Assembly: GCA_003161615.1 (NCBI GenBank)
Contig: PMOB01000019.1
Location: 1 to 38,620, forward strand
Origin: Actinomycetota bacterium
GTDB taxonomy: Bacteria; Actinomycetota; Thermoleophilia; Gaiellales; Gaiellaceae
Direction: 5' to 3'
Length of the DNA: 38,620 nt
The notes under the pieces were generated by a model, which made no database searches, was not told the origin of the DNA, and was given only the letters and a program-made list of their open reading frames with translations. A program made the translations under genes and the position numbers. Within the stretch, counting starts at the first letter, position 1. Each line of letters begins with the position of its first letter. Shown in pieces: positions 23,284-30,650 of this stretch.

Positions 23284-23777
23284 TGCGCTTCGAGGACACC
23301 TTCGTCGTCGCGAAGCCGCCGGACGCCGTCTGGAGCTTCTTCGACGACCCGAAGCGGCTCGCGCTCTGCGTGCCAGGGGTGGAGTCGGTCGAGCCGCTCG
23401 AGGACGGGCGCTCCAAGATCCGCATGACCCAGAAAGTCGGCTATCTGTCGGCGACCTTCGACCTGAAGATGCACGTCAGCGGCCGCGACGAGGGCCATGC
23501 GCTCGAGGTGACGTCGATCGGCCGCTCCGTACGTGGCGCGATCGGCGAGCTGCGCTCGACCAACCGCGTCGAGCTCACACCCGAAGGCGAAGGCACGAGG
23601 ATCGACCTGAGCGCCGACATCGGCGTCGGCGGAATGCTCGGGTCGGTCGGACAGAAGGTGATGGCTTCCAAAGCAAGAGAGGTTGCGCGCCAGTTCGCCG
23701 CCAACGTCGACGCACGACTGGCCGAGTGGCGCGCCGACAGCGCCGACGAAACGTCGGCAGAACAAGGAGGTGCCTGA
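23283..23777 (+). CDS. SRPBCC (CoxG-like) protein, separate hydroxylase accessory subunit
   Basis: 164 residues of the SRPBCC/CoxG fold, a helix-grip cavity. MRFEDTFVVAKPPDAVWSFFDDPKRLALCVPGVE is the typical N-terminus, and FAANVDARLAEW forms the long C-terminal helix. CoxG helps maturation or membrane attachment of CO dehydrogenase. In several N-heterocycle hydroxylases an SRPBCC domain is fused to a subunit, whereas in the Ensifer hpd cluster, as I recall, it is a separate component, as here. GTG 23283 overlaps the large-subunit stop by one base (TAGTG). An acidic tail precedes the stop, which also contains the ribosome-binding site of the next gene. Confidence 0.85.
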   Translation: MRFEDTFVVAKPPDAVWSFFDDPKRLALCVPGVESVEPLEDGRSKIRMTQKVGYLSATFDLKMHVSGRDEGHALEVTSIGRSVRGAIGELRSTNRVELTPEGEGTRIDLSADIGVGGMLGSVGQKVMASKAREVARQFAANVDARLAEWRADSADETSAEQGGA

Positions 23778-24845
23778 GTGGCTGTTCCGATGAACACGAC
23801 CTACCGGACGGCGCAGCTGGTGCCGCTGTTCATGCGGATGCTCGAGAAGTGCAAGCTCACCAAGGACGAGACGCTGATCGTCGTCGCCGACCCCGACACG
23901 AACCAGGAGTACGCGGCGGCGATGATGGCCGCCGGCCGCTCCTTCGAGGCCGACGTGATGACGCTTCTCCTGCCGCCACCGCCGCCCGAGCAGGCCGCGT
24001 TCATCCGCACCGGCAACATCTCCTCGACGATCGTCGCCAACTCGAAGATGGCACTCGAGTACCTGAAGATGGCCGACTTCGTCGTCGACATGACTTCGAT
24101 CGGCCTCCTGCACACAAAGGAGCAGGTGAAGGTGCTCGAGGCCGGGACGCGGATGCTGATGGTCCACGACCCGCCCGAGGTGCTCGAGCGGCTCTTCCCG
24201 CAGGACGAGGACAAGGTGCGCGTCCAGAAGCACGCGGCACGGATGCGCAAGGCGAAGACGATCCGGCTCGAATCCGACAATGGCACCGACGCCTGGTTCG
24301 ACATGGAGGGTCAGCCGGTGATCGAGCAGTGGGGCTGGACCGACGAGCCGGGCCGCTGGGACCATTGGCCAGGCGCCTTCCAGTACACGGCTCCGACCGA
24401 GAACGTCGGCGAAGGCGTGATCGTGATCGACCCCGGCGACATCTGGTATCCGCCGAAGCGCTACATCACCTCGCCCGTGACGATGACCTTCGAGAAGGGC
24501 GCAGCGGTGAAGATCGAGGGCGGTGTCGACGCGACGATGATCAACGAGTACATCGCCGGGTGGCAGGACCCTGAGGGCTACATGATGAGCCACCTCGGCT
24601 GGGGCACACATAAGCGCGGACTCTGGAACGCAATCCTCTTCCAGGATCCGCTCGACATCATTGGCCAGGACGGCCGCACGGCCTGGGGCAACACACTCTT
24701 CGCGCTCGGCTCGAACGTGACCTTCGGCGGAACACGCACGACGGGATGCCACCAGGACTTCGCGCTCAAGAACCACCGCTTCTATCTCGACGACGAACTG
24801 ATCGCCGACTGCGGCGAGATCATCCCGGACTACCTCAACGACTGA
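23778..24845 (+). CDS. NicX-family extradiol dioxygenase paralogue
   Basis: 355 residues of the 2,5-dihydroxypyridine dioxygenase (M29 aminopeptidase-like) family, clearly more divergent than the protein at 7436. It keeps the candidate iron ligands H272 (MMSHLGWG), H325 and D327 (GCHQDFALKN), and the EPGRWDHWPGAFQY segment. Differences near the active site (GTHKRGLW, GGTRTTGCHQDF) suggest another substrate or a helper role. The GTG start directly abuts the SRPBCC stop and has a strong AAGGAGG site 6 nt upstream. It is the last gene of the seven-gene operon that begins with the dikinase beta subunit, so it is made together with the hydroxylase. Confidence 0.8.
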   Translation: MAVPMNTTYRTAQLVPLFMRMLEKCKLTKDETLIVVADPDTNQEYAAAMMAAGRSFEADVMTLLLPPPPPEQAAFIRTGNISSTIVANSKMALEYLKMADFVVDMTSIGLLHTKEQVKVLEAGTRMLMVHDPPEVLERLFPQDEDKVRVQKHAARMRKAKTIRLESDNGTDAWFDMEGQPVIEQWGWTDEPGRWDHWPGAFQYTAPTENVGEGVIVIDPGDIWYPPKRYITSPVTMTFEKGAAVKIEGGVDATMINEYIAGWQDPEGYMMSHLGWGTHKRGLWNAILFQDPLDIIGQDGRTAWGNTLFALGSNVTFGGTRTTGCHQDFALKNHRFYLDDELIADCGEIIPDYLND

Positions 24846-24857
24846 AGATCGACGCGG

Positions 24858-24887
24858 TCGGGCGCGCCGCTCCTGCGGTGCGCCCGA
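24858..24887 (+). terminator. Likely rho-independent-type terminator hairpin after the hydroxylase operon
   Basis: TCGGGCGC (24858-24865) pairs with GCGCCCGA (24880-24887), and inside it CCGC pairs with GCGG around a TCCT loop. This gives a 13-bp stem with one G-T pair, 13 nt after the operon's last stop. There is no T-run, which is common for high-GC actinobacterial terminators. It may also stop the converging PIN gene. Confidence 0.65.
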
Positions 24888-24943
24888 AGCGCAGGCCGGG
24901 TCCTCCGACCCCCTATTTCCCGTGGGAGGTGGTCGCCTGGCGC

Positions 24944-25347
24944 TTATTTCAGGCTGTCGAGAAACTCGCGAGGCGTCAGAACGGGAATCGAGCCTCTCAG
25001 GTCGAGCAAGTGGGTGTCACCACTCACGAGCGTTGCGTGCGCGGATGCCGCCGCTGCAATCAGGTAGTCATCCTTTGGGTCGCTCGACACACTCGCTGGC
25101 GTGGCCTCTTTGTCCTCGACCTGCTCAACCACGTGGTGGAGGAGTTCGAGGAACTCCTCGACCTCCCCGTCGTCAAGACGTTGTCGGAGCTTCGGTCGCG
25201 CGAGCGTCTTCTCGAGCTCGGCAAGGAGTTGATCAGAGACGACGAGCTCGAATGCGCCGTCGAGCCATCTACCAAGGAGTTTCGCCGGCGCGCGTTGCGC
25301 GAGAGCAAGGCGGCTATGAGGACATTCGCATCGAGCAGCGCGCGCAC
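24944..25347 (-). pseudogene. PIN-domain toxin of a toxin-antitoxin pair, broken by a one-base frameshift
   Basis: The minus strand starts at GTG 25347 with MRALLDANVLIAALLSRN, the typical first strand of a PIN ribonuclease with its metal-binding Asp. The rest of the domain (APAKLLGRWLDGAFELVVSDQLLAELEKTLARPKL...DDYLIAAAASAHATLVSGDTHLL) is in another frame. Inserting a single G after the AAC codon (plus-strand position about 25293/25294) would read LSRN-GAPAKLLGRW and restore a continuous protein of about 134 residues ending at TAA 24944. Either the toxin has lost a base, leaving a harmless remnant, or the sequence has an error. The start overlaps the antitoxin stop by one base (TAGTG), the usual arrangement. 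Confidence 0.75.
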
Positions 25348-25571
25348 TAGCTGCGACGCGCTTTGTGCTGCTCCTCGACCGCAAGTGCGAGCGCCTCGTC
25401 TTCATCCATGGCGGCGTTCGCCCAGATGCGCTCGAGCAGCTCGAAGCCGAGGTCGCGTCTGAGCGCCTCTTCGATCACGTCGCTGTCGCGCCGGCCCGTC
25501 CGGGCGGCCTTTACTCGCACGGCTCTCAGGACGCGTTCGTCCAGTGTCACCGTCGTCCGTTGCTTCGGCAC
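25347..25571 (-). CDS. Ribbon-helix-helix (CopG-type) antitoxin
   Basis: 74 residues. RTTVTLDERVLRAVRVKAARTGRRDSDVIEEALRRDLG is a typical RHH DNA-binding domain, with a beta strand followed by two helices, and the acidic C-terminal part should bind the PIN toxin. GTG 25571 lies 6 nt after TATGAT, a good -10 element, and has no Shine-Dalgarno, so the message is probably leaderless. A GCATCATGATGC palindrome just upstream is the likely autoregulatory operator. It remains intact while its partner toxin gene is frameshifted. Confidence 0.82.
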   Translation of the reverse strand: MPKQRTTVTLDERVLRAVRVKAARTGRRDSDVIEEALRRDLGFELLERIWANAAMDEDEALALAVEEQHKARRS

Positions 25572-25575
25572 AACC

Positions 25576-25595
25576 GCATCATAGCATCATGATGC
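25576..25595. promoter_or_regulatory. Antitoxin promoter/operator with repeated GCATCAT sites
   Basis: GCATCAT occurs at 25576-25582 and 25584-25590, and the second copy is half of the perfect palindrome GCATCATGATGC (25584-25595). The minus-strand -10 TATGAT overlaps the repeats. Repeated short sites of this kind are typical operators for ribbon-helix-helix antitoxins. Confidence 0.6.
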
Positions 25596-25803
25596 AGTCT
25601 GAGCCGACTCGGTTCGGACGCAAGTCATCTCAGCCACGCATCTGCCAGGGACGAGGGACGGCGTTCCCCTCGCAGAGCCGTCAGCCCGAATCAAGCTCAC
25701 GCTGGCCTGGGCCGATGCTCGGGAATGTCACCCGATGGCGGCACCCGCTCGGGCTTGTAGCCCTTGCGGCGGGACCCGCTGCCGCGGATATTTCTCGAGG
25801 CTG

Positions 25804-26163
25804 CTAGAGGGCGTCGACCGCGTCTTCGAGCTGTTCGTGAGTGCTCGCGGCGACGAAGATCGTCCACGGGTGCGGCAGAGCATCGCCTGTGTATGCGATC
25901 ACAGGTGTCCCTCGTGTGTGGGCGTACCAGGCCTCCATTGCTGTCCCCTCATCGGGCTGGGTGAACGCCGCGAGGACGACGTCGCATGAATCGATGTCGG
26001 CAAGGTCGCCCTCAACGATCTCGCGCTCGTGCCCTTCGGTACGGCCGCGGAAGTCACGACGCATCGGGTCGACCGGCGCGAAGCCGCGTCGCCGGACGAG
26101 ATCGGCCGCTCGACTGCGATAGGCGTCTGCGAACGGTGGTCCTGCGAGATAGACGCGCTTCAC
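25804..26163 (-). CDS. Nucleoside 2-deoxyribosyltransferase-like protein
   Basis: 119 residues beginning KRVYLAGPPFADAYRSRAADLVRRRGF, with DLADIDSCDVVLAAFTQPDEGTAMEAWYAHTRGTPVIAYTGD. This is the nucleoside 2-deoxyribosyltransferase fold. The conserved E in GTAMEAWYA is the expected catalytic residue, and LAGP plus the IDSCD segment line the nucleotide pocket. It may cleave the N-glycosidic bond of modified or damaged deoxynucleosides or 5'-nucleotides. It is divergent from the QueF-like gene with only 10 nt between the starts, so the two share a promoter region and possibly a purine/deazapurine theme. Confidence 0.75.
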   Translation of the reverse strand: MKRVYLAGPPFADAYRSRAADLVRRRGFAPVDPMRRDFRGRTEGHEREIVEGDLADIDSCDVVLAAFTQPDEGTAMEAWYAHTRGTPVIAYTGDALPHPWTIFVAASTHEQLEDAVDAL

Positions 26164-26173
26164 GACATAGAGT

Positions 26174-26542
26174 GTGCCGGTGGAGTTCGTGGCGCTGGGG
26201 CACGTCGGTAGCGAGCGCTATGCCGGCCTTGAGTCGTTCCCCAACCCCGGCGTAGCCGAGGTCGAGATGACGAGCGACGAACTCACCGCCGTCTGCCCGA
26301 TCACCGCCCAGCCCGACTTTTACGTCGCACGCATCGGGTACAGGCCGAAGGCGCTCTGTCTGGAATCGAAGTCGCTGAAGCTGTATCTCGCGCGCTTCCG
26401 CAACGAAGGAGTGTTCGCTGAGGCCCTCGCCGTGCGGATCAAGGAGGACGTGGCTAAAGCGCTCGATCTCGACCGAGCCGACGTGACAGTCACCCTCACC
26501 CAGAAGGCCCGCGGCGGCATCACCATCGCGGCCACCGCGTAA
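26174..26542 (+). CDS. queF: QueF-like 7-cyano-7-deazaguanine (preQ0) reductase with altered motif
   Basis: 122 residues of the type I (unimodular) T-fold QueF family, which reduces preQ0 to preQ1 with NADPH for queuosine synthesis. VCPITAQPDFY holds the nucleophilic Cys (C41) and the acid D48, and ESKSLKLYL is the family signature for NADPH binding. The segment that normally reads FRNHGxFHE is FRNEGVFAE, so both His are replaced while the Glu (E83) stays. That may change activity. The start is uncertain: GTG 26174, or GTG 26180, which lies 6 nt after TAGAGT and would be leaderless. No other queuosine gene is seen in the window. Confidence 0.78.
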   Translation: MPVEFVALGHVGSERYAGLESFPNPGVAEVEMTSDELTAVCPITAQPDFYVARIGYRPKALCLESKSLKLYLARFRNEGVFAEALAVRIKEDVAKALDLDRADVTVTLTQKARGGITIAATA

Positions 26543-26626
26543 CACGAATCAGTCACTCGCCTGCGCCAGTGTTCTGTCACTCGAGTTAGGGCGCGGCATG
26601 GTCGGGAGGCCATTGACGTCTACCCC

Positions 26627-28594
26627 TCAAGCACTCTCTGTTTGCCGGAGCGGAAGCTGCACCCGGAAGACGGTGCCGTGGCCCTCCTCGCTCTCGACCG
26701 AGATCGTGCCGCCGTGCGCGCTGACGATCGCCTTGGTGATCGCCAGCCCAAGGCCGGTGCCCTGGATCCCGCTGTCGGTGGCGGCCGCTGTGCGGAAGAA
26801 ACGCTCGAAGAGTCGCTCCTGTTCCTCCGCGGAGATACCCATGCCGCTGTCGGTGACCTCGAGCACGGCGCTGCCCCCCTCGGTTCTGACGCCGATCTCG
26901 ACCCGCCCCCCTTCGGGCGTGAACTTCAGGGCGTTCGAGATGAGGTTGTCGAGTAGCTGTGCAAGGCGCGTGTGGTCGCCCTCGAGGGCGGGGACGGGCT
27001 CGGCCGTGAGGGTGAGGACGATGTGTCTCCGCTCGGCGGCGGGCCGCGCCGACTCGACGGCGTCCTCGGCGAGGGCGGCCAGATCGGCCTTCCCGAGCTC
27101 GAGGCGGAACTTCCCCGACTCGATCTGGGCGAGGGAGAGGAGATCGCTCATGACGTGAAGCAGGCGCTGGGCGTTTCGCTCGATGATCGCGGCGAACTCG
27201 CGCTGCTCCTTGCTCAGCTCGCCCGTTGCCGGATTCTGCATGAGCTCGAGGTAGCCGATGATCGAGGTCAGGGGTGTTCGCAGCTCGTGCGAGACGACGG
27301 CGATGAACTCGTCCTTCAGCCTGTCGAGCTCGCGTAGGCGCTCGACGACCTCGTCCAACTTGTGCGCCTGCCGGAGCTCCTCCTCGAGCAGTTGCCTCTC
27401 CACCTCTGCACGCTTGCGCTCGCTGATGTCGCGCGCGATCACCGCGAGGCGCGACGCGTCCCGCCCCTCGACCCCGTAGATCAGGGCCTCGACCCAGAGC
27501 CAGGCCCCATCGGCCTTCCGAAGCCGCAGCTCGCGGGCCTGGCCTGCGCCCAACTTCGTGCCCTCCGGCCAGTCGTCGGGATGGATGAGCTCCGAGACGA
27601 CCGTGCCGAGTAGCGCTACGGCTGGGTAGCCAAGGATCGACTCCCAGGAGGGACTGAGGTAGAGGTAGCGGCCCTCGTCGTCGAACAGTGCGATCAGGTC
27701 GCGTGCCTGCTCGGCGATCAGGCGGAACCGCTCCTCGCTCTCGCCCAGCGCCTGCGCGGCCTCTTCTCGCTCAGTCACGTCGAAGGTGACCCCGGTGATC
27801 AGCTTAAACCGACCGTCTGCGTCCCCAACGCGCTGCGACTTACGCTCGTGCCAATGCACAGTGCCGTCCGGCCACAGGGCGCGGTAGACAGTCGCAGGCG
27901 CGTCGAGCGTGATCGCCTGCTCGATGCTGGCCCCGACCAGCTCACGGTCGTCGGGATGGACAAGCCCGATGAACTCCGCATAGGTGCCGCCGAACGCACC
28001 CGGCTCGAGTCCGAACATCAGCTCGAGCTTGTCCGACAAGTGGAGTTGGCCCGAGACTAGATCGTTCTCCCACCACCCCATCCCGCCGGCATCGAGTGCC
28101 AGTCGCAAGCGCTGCTCACTCTGCCTGAGCGCCTCCTCGCCGTCCCTTTGTTGGCGCCTGGCCTCAACCTGGGCGAGCTCCCGGGCGACCGCCGGCACGA
28201 GCCGGGTGAGGTTGCCCTTACTGACAAAGTCTCGGGCCCCCACTCGAAGCGCATCGGCAACCTCCTCCGCCCCGATCACGCCGGCAACCAAGATGGCCGG
28301 GAGATCCAGGCTGAACTCGGCAAGCGACGCGAGCGCCTCCAGGGCGGTTTCCCCGTCCTTCAGGCTGTAATCGAGAAGCACGATCTGCCACGAACCGTCG
28401 CTCAGCGCTTCCAGCATCTCGCCGCGGCTGACGACGCGCCGAGCAACCGGCTCGTAGCCTCCCCGGCGCAGCTCGTGCAGGATCAGGTCGGCGTCGGCGG
28501 CCGAGTCCTCGAGCAGAAGAACGTGCAGAGGCGGCGGAGCCCCCGGCAGCTGCTCAGGCGTCGCGCCGAAAAGTCGTGAAAACCGCCGAGTCAC
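26627..28594 (-). CDS. REC-PAS-PAS sensor histidine kinase
   Basis: 655 residues, soluble, with no membrane segments. An N-terminal receiver domain (about 22-140) has the phosphoacceptor D75 in VLLDYSL and K126 in FVSKGN. Two PAS domains with PAC motifs follow (about 160-280 and 285-395), then HisKA with H436 in VVSHELRTPLTSIIGYLE, and a HATPase_c domain with NLISNALKF, DSGMGIS and GTGLGLAI. It reads as a cytoplasmic kinase whose activity is set by PAS ligands and by phosphorylation of its own receiver domain. No partner response regulator or promoter motif is adjacent. Signal unknown. Confidence 0.93.
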   Translation of the reverse strand: MTRRFSRLFGATPEQLPGAPPPLHVLLLEDSAADADLILHELRRGGYEPVARRVVSRGEMLEALSDGSWQIVLLDYSLKDGETALEALASLAEFSLDLPAILVAGVIGAEEVADALRVGARDFVSKGNLTRLVPAVARELAQVEARRQQRDGEEALRQSEQRLRLALDAGGMGWWENDLVSGQLHLSDKLELMFGLEPGAFGGTYAEFIGLVHPDDRELVGASIEQAITLDAPATVYRALWPDGTVHWHERKSQRVGDADGRFKLITGVTFDVTEREEAAQALGESEERFRLIAEQARDLIALFDDEGRYLYLSPSWESILGYPAVALLGTVVSELIHPDDWPEGTKLGAGQARELRLRKADGAWLWVEALIYGVEGRDASRLAVIARDISERKRAEVERQLLEEELRQAHKLDEVVERLRELDRLKDEFIAVVSHELRTPLTSIIGYLELMQNPATGELSKEQREFAAIIERNAQRLLHVMSDLLSLAQIESGKFRLELGKADLAALAEDAVESARPAAERRHIVLTLTAEPVPALEGDHTRLAQLLDNLISNALKFTPEGGRVEIGVRTEGGSAVLEVTDSGMGISAEEQERLFERFFRTAAATDSGIQGTGLGLAITKAIVSAHGGTISVESEEGHGTVFRVQLPLRQTESA

Positions 28595-29126
28595 CGCTCA
28601 CCGCCGAGCCGGTATTCGCGCGTGACGCCTCGGAGCTCGATCAGCGACGCCACAAGACGCTCCTCGCGTGAGCGAGCAAAGGAAAACGCCGCAACCGCAG
28701 CAGAGCCAATGAGCACGCCCTCTTAACAACCGCTATTCAGGCGCCGCTACACGCCACTGCTTTGTCCGCAGATCAGCTAACGGCGACAGTACGCCGTGAT
28801 GAGGAGCGTGTCAACGCGGCCGGCTCACGCCCTCGCTAGCCCGGTCGACTGGGCGAGCGAGCCTCTCGCTCACCCCCTGAACAGCGCCGCAGGGGGTTCG
28901 TACGTGCCACCTTAGTACTCCCCGGAATGGAACTAACCGGACTCGAACTCGCGGCTTTCCGCAGACATCTCGATGCGGCCACCCAATTGGCGCAGCCCAG
29001 GTGCCGCGACCCCCTATCTTCAGCATCTGAGGTCGCGGTTGGCCACGTGGCCCAGCCAGGAGGAGACGACGATTCGAATCCGTCAGGGGGCGCTAGGAAC
29101 GACACCGGAGACGGACGGTTTCATGC
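28595..29126. other. Gene-free stretch of about 530 bases with hairpins and a tRNA-like arm
   Basis: No convincing protein frame. It holds the promoter region of the histidine kinase and, from 28872 on, a dense set of structures. ACCCCCTG/CAGGGGGT (28872-28897), CCGCGACC/GGTCGCGG (29004-29038), the palindrome GGCCACGTGGCC (29041-29052), and a tRNA T-arm-like segment GACGA-TTCGAAT-CCGTC (29068-29084) followed by AGGGGGC. Short frames here code for peptides of the kind that shadow tRNA genes. It could be a decayed tRNA, a small structured RNA or an attachment-site scar. Confidence 0.4.
28872..28897. terminator. Perfect 8-bp hairpin, possible terminator
   Basis: ACCCCCTG at 28872-28879 and its exact reverse complement CAGGGGGT at 28890-28897 enclose a 10-nt loop. 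It lies in the gene-free stretch with no gene ending close by, so a terminator role is only one possibility. Confidence 0.35.
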
Positions 29127-29555
29127 TCAGACCGCCGCCGGCGTGAGGATCACGACCGGAATCTCTCGGCTGGTCTTCGCCTGGTAGTCGTCGTATCCCG
29201 AATACATCTGCGTTGCCAGCGGCCAGAGTCGCGCCCGCTCTTCAGGCGACGCCGTCTTGGCGCTCACCGCCAGCCTTCGGCTACCGATCTGGATCGTTGC
29301 TGCCGGGTTGTCGCGCACGTTCAGGTACCAGGCCGGGTGCTTGGGGGCTCCGCCGACCGAAGCGATGACGACGTACTGGCCTGGCTCCTCGACGTAGAGC
29401 AGCGGAGTTGTGCGCTGCTTGCCACTCTTGCGTCCGGTCGTGGTCAGAAGCAGAACCGGCGCCTTCTTGCCGAAGCGGCCGCCGAGACGACCGCCGCTAG
29501 TCCGGTAGAGAACGACGTGCAGCCTCGAAAGGAAGGTCAGCGCTCTCCTGTTCAC
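29127..29555 (-). CDS. DUF385/deazaflavin (F420)-dependent nitroreductase-family protein
   Basis: 142 residues of the Ddn-like split-barrel family, which uses reduced coenzyme F420 to reduce quinones or nitro compounds. VLLLTTTGRKSGKQRTTPLLYVEE is the F420 phosphate-binding stretch, and GGAPKHPAWYLNVRDNPAATIQIG is the other family signature. Most members are found in actinobacteria, which supports the taxonomic guess. It starts 6 nt after the stop of the desaturase upstream on the same strand, so the two are probably co-transcribed. Confidence 0.85.
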   Translation of the reverse strand: MNRRALTFLSRLHVVLYRTSGGRLGGRFGKKAPVLLLTTTGRKSGKQRTTPLLYVEEPGQYVVIASVGGAPKHPAWYLNVRDNPAATIQIGSRRLAVSAKTASPEERARLWPLATQMYSGYDDYQAKTSREIPVVILTPAAV

Positions 29556-29561
29556 CGGCGC

Positions 29562-30623
29562 CTAGGCCCGGGCTTCGCGGAACGTCACGAGCCGGCCGCT
29601 TCGCTCGTCCCACAGCTTCAACCTCGGCGCGCGCAGCCCTTGCCGCAGCGTGAGTTGCGGTACCGCCTGAAGACGCTCGGTCCCGTCGTGGGCTGCTTGC
29701 AGGTTGTAGTTCGGGATCCCGACGCTCAGGTGGTGCACGTGGTGGAAGCCGATGTTGCCGGTGAAGAACCGCAACACGCCCGGCAGCTTCAGGTACGAGC
29801 TCCCCGCGAGTGCAGCGTGGTCGTAGCGCCAGTCGGCGTGCGCCTGCCAGTAGGTGCCTTCGAACTGGTGCTGGACATAGAACAGCCAGACGCCGACCGA
29901 GCCACTGACGAGAAGCACAGGCCCCTGCACGAGGAGGTAGTCGCGCCAGCCGATCGTCAAGCAGAACGCCGCGACGATCAGCGCGAGAACGACGTTCGTC
30001 CCCAGCACGCTGTTCCGGACACGCGGGCGCGCCCCGCGCGCCACGAAGCGCGGCTTCAGCACGAGCACGAGGAGCCAGCCGAGGCCAAACATGACGAGCG
30101 GGTTGCGGAAGAGCCGGTACGCGATCTGCCGCCAGGCCGGAAGCTCCCGGTACTCGGCGACCGTCAGCGTCTCGATGTCCCCCACTCCTCGACGGTCGAG
30201 GTCACCCGCGGTCGCGTGGTGCACCGCATGCTCGTGCTGCCAGCCGCGATAGGGCAGCCACACGAGCAAACCCAGGGCAACACCCAACGCGTCGTTCGCG
30301 CGGCGCGAGCGCATGAACGAGCCGTGGGTGCAGTCGTGGAAGACGATGAAGGTGCGGACGAGAAACGCCGACGCGGGGACGACGAGTAGGAGCGACAGCC
30401 ACACCGAGACGCGCAGTGCCAGGATCATCGCGGCGAACAACGCGAGATATGGCACCACCGAGGTCGCGAGGTCGAGCACGCTCCGGCCGAGCCGCGGCTC
30501 CGCGTAGGCGTCGAGGACACCCCGCCACGAGCGCGGCGAATCGGAGCCGATGGAAGCGTTCGGCCAAACCACCACGGACGTTGTAGCGGAAGGCACCTGC
30601 TGCCGTGGCTTTACGGCCGCCAC
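29562..30623 (-). CDS. Membrane fatty acid desaturase
   Basis: 353 residues with hydrophobic segments around the three His boxes of membrane di-iron desaturases: HDCTHGSF, HEHAVHH, and GFHHVHH near the C-terminus. The long spacing and the HDCTH box fit the omega/delta-12-type (FadD/DesA-like) group rather than the acyl-CoA delta-9 type found at 36917. It inserts a double bond into membrane acyl chains. The N-terminal 30 residues are weakly conserved, and a GTG within them could be the true start. It probably forms an operon with the F420-type gene downstream. Confidence 0.85.
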   Translation of the reverse strand: MAAVKPRQQVPSATTSVVVWPNASIGSDSPRSWRGVLDAYAEPRLGRSVLDLATSVVPYLALFAAMILALRVSVWLSLLLVVPASAFLVRTFIVFHDCTHGSFMRSRRANDALGVALGLLVWLPYRGWQHEHAVHHATAGDLDRRGVGDIETLTVAEYRELPAWRQIAYRLFRNPLVMFGLGWLLVLVLKPRFVARGARPRVRNSVLGTNVVLALIVAAFCLTIGWRDYLLVQGPVLLVSGSVGVWLFYVQHQFEGTYWQAHADWRYDHAALAGSSYLKLPGVLRFFTGNIGFHHVHHLSVGIPNYNLQAAHDGTERLQAVPQLTLRQGLRAPRLKLWDERSGRLVTFREARA

Positions 30624-30650
30624 TTCGGCGACGGCCCCCTACTGCCCCCG

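Noticed and set aside
25596-25803. Possible remnant gene between the antitoxin and the deoxyribosyltransferase-like gene
   Set aside because: Several short frames exist, but none shows a start with a ribosome-binding site or any recognisable motif.
28925-28965. A tRNA on the minus strand, suggested by GAGTTCGAGTCCGG
   Set aside because: The T-stem does not pair beyond two or three positions and no matching acceptor strand or anticodon arm is found upstream.
29337-30389. Plus-strand frame of 350 codons opposite the desaturase
   Set aside because: No motifs; the minus strand encodes the three His boxes of a desaturase.
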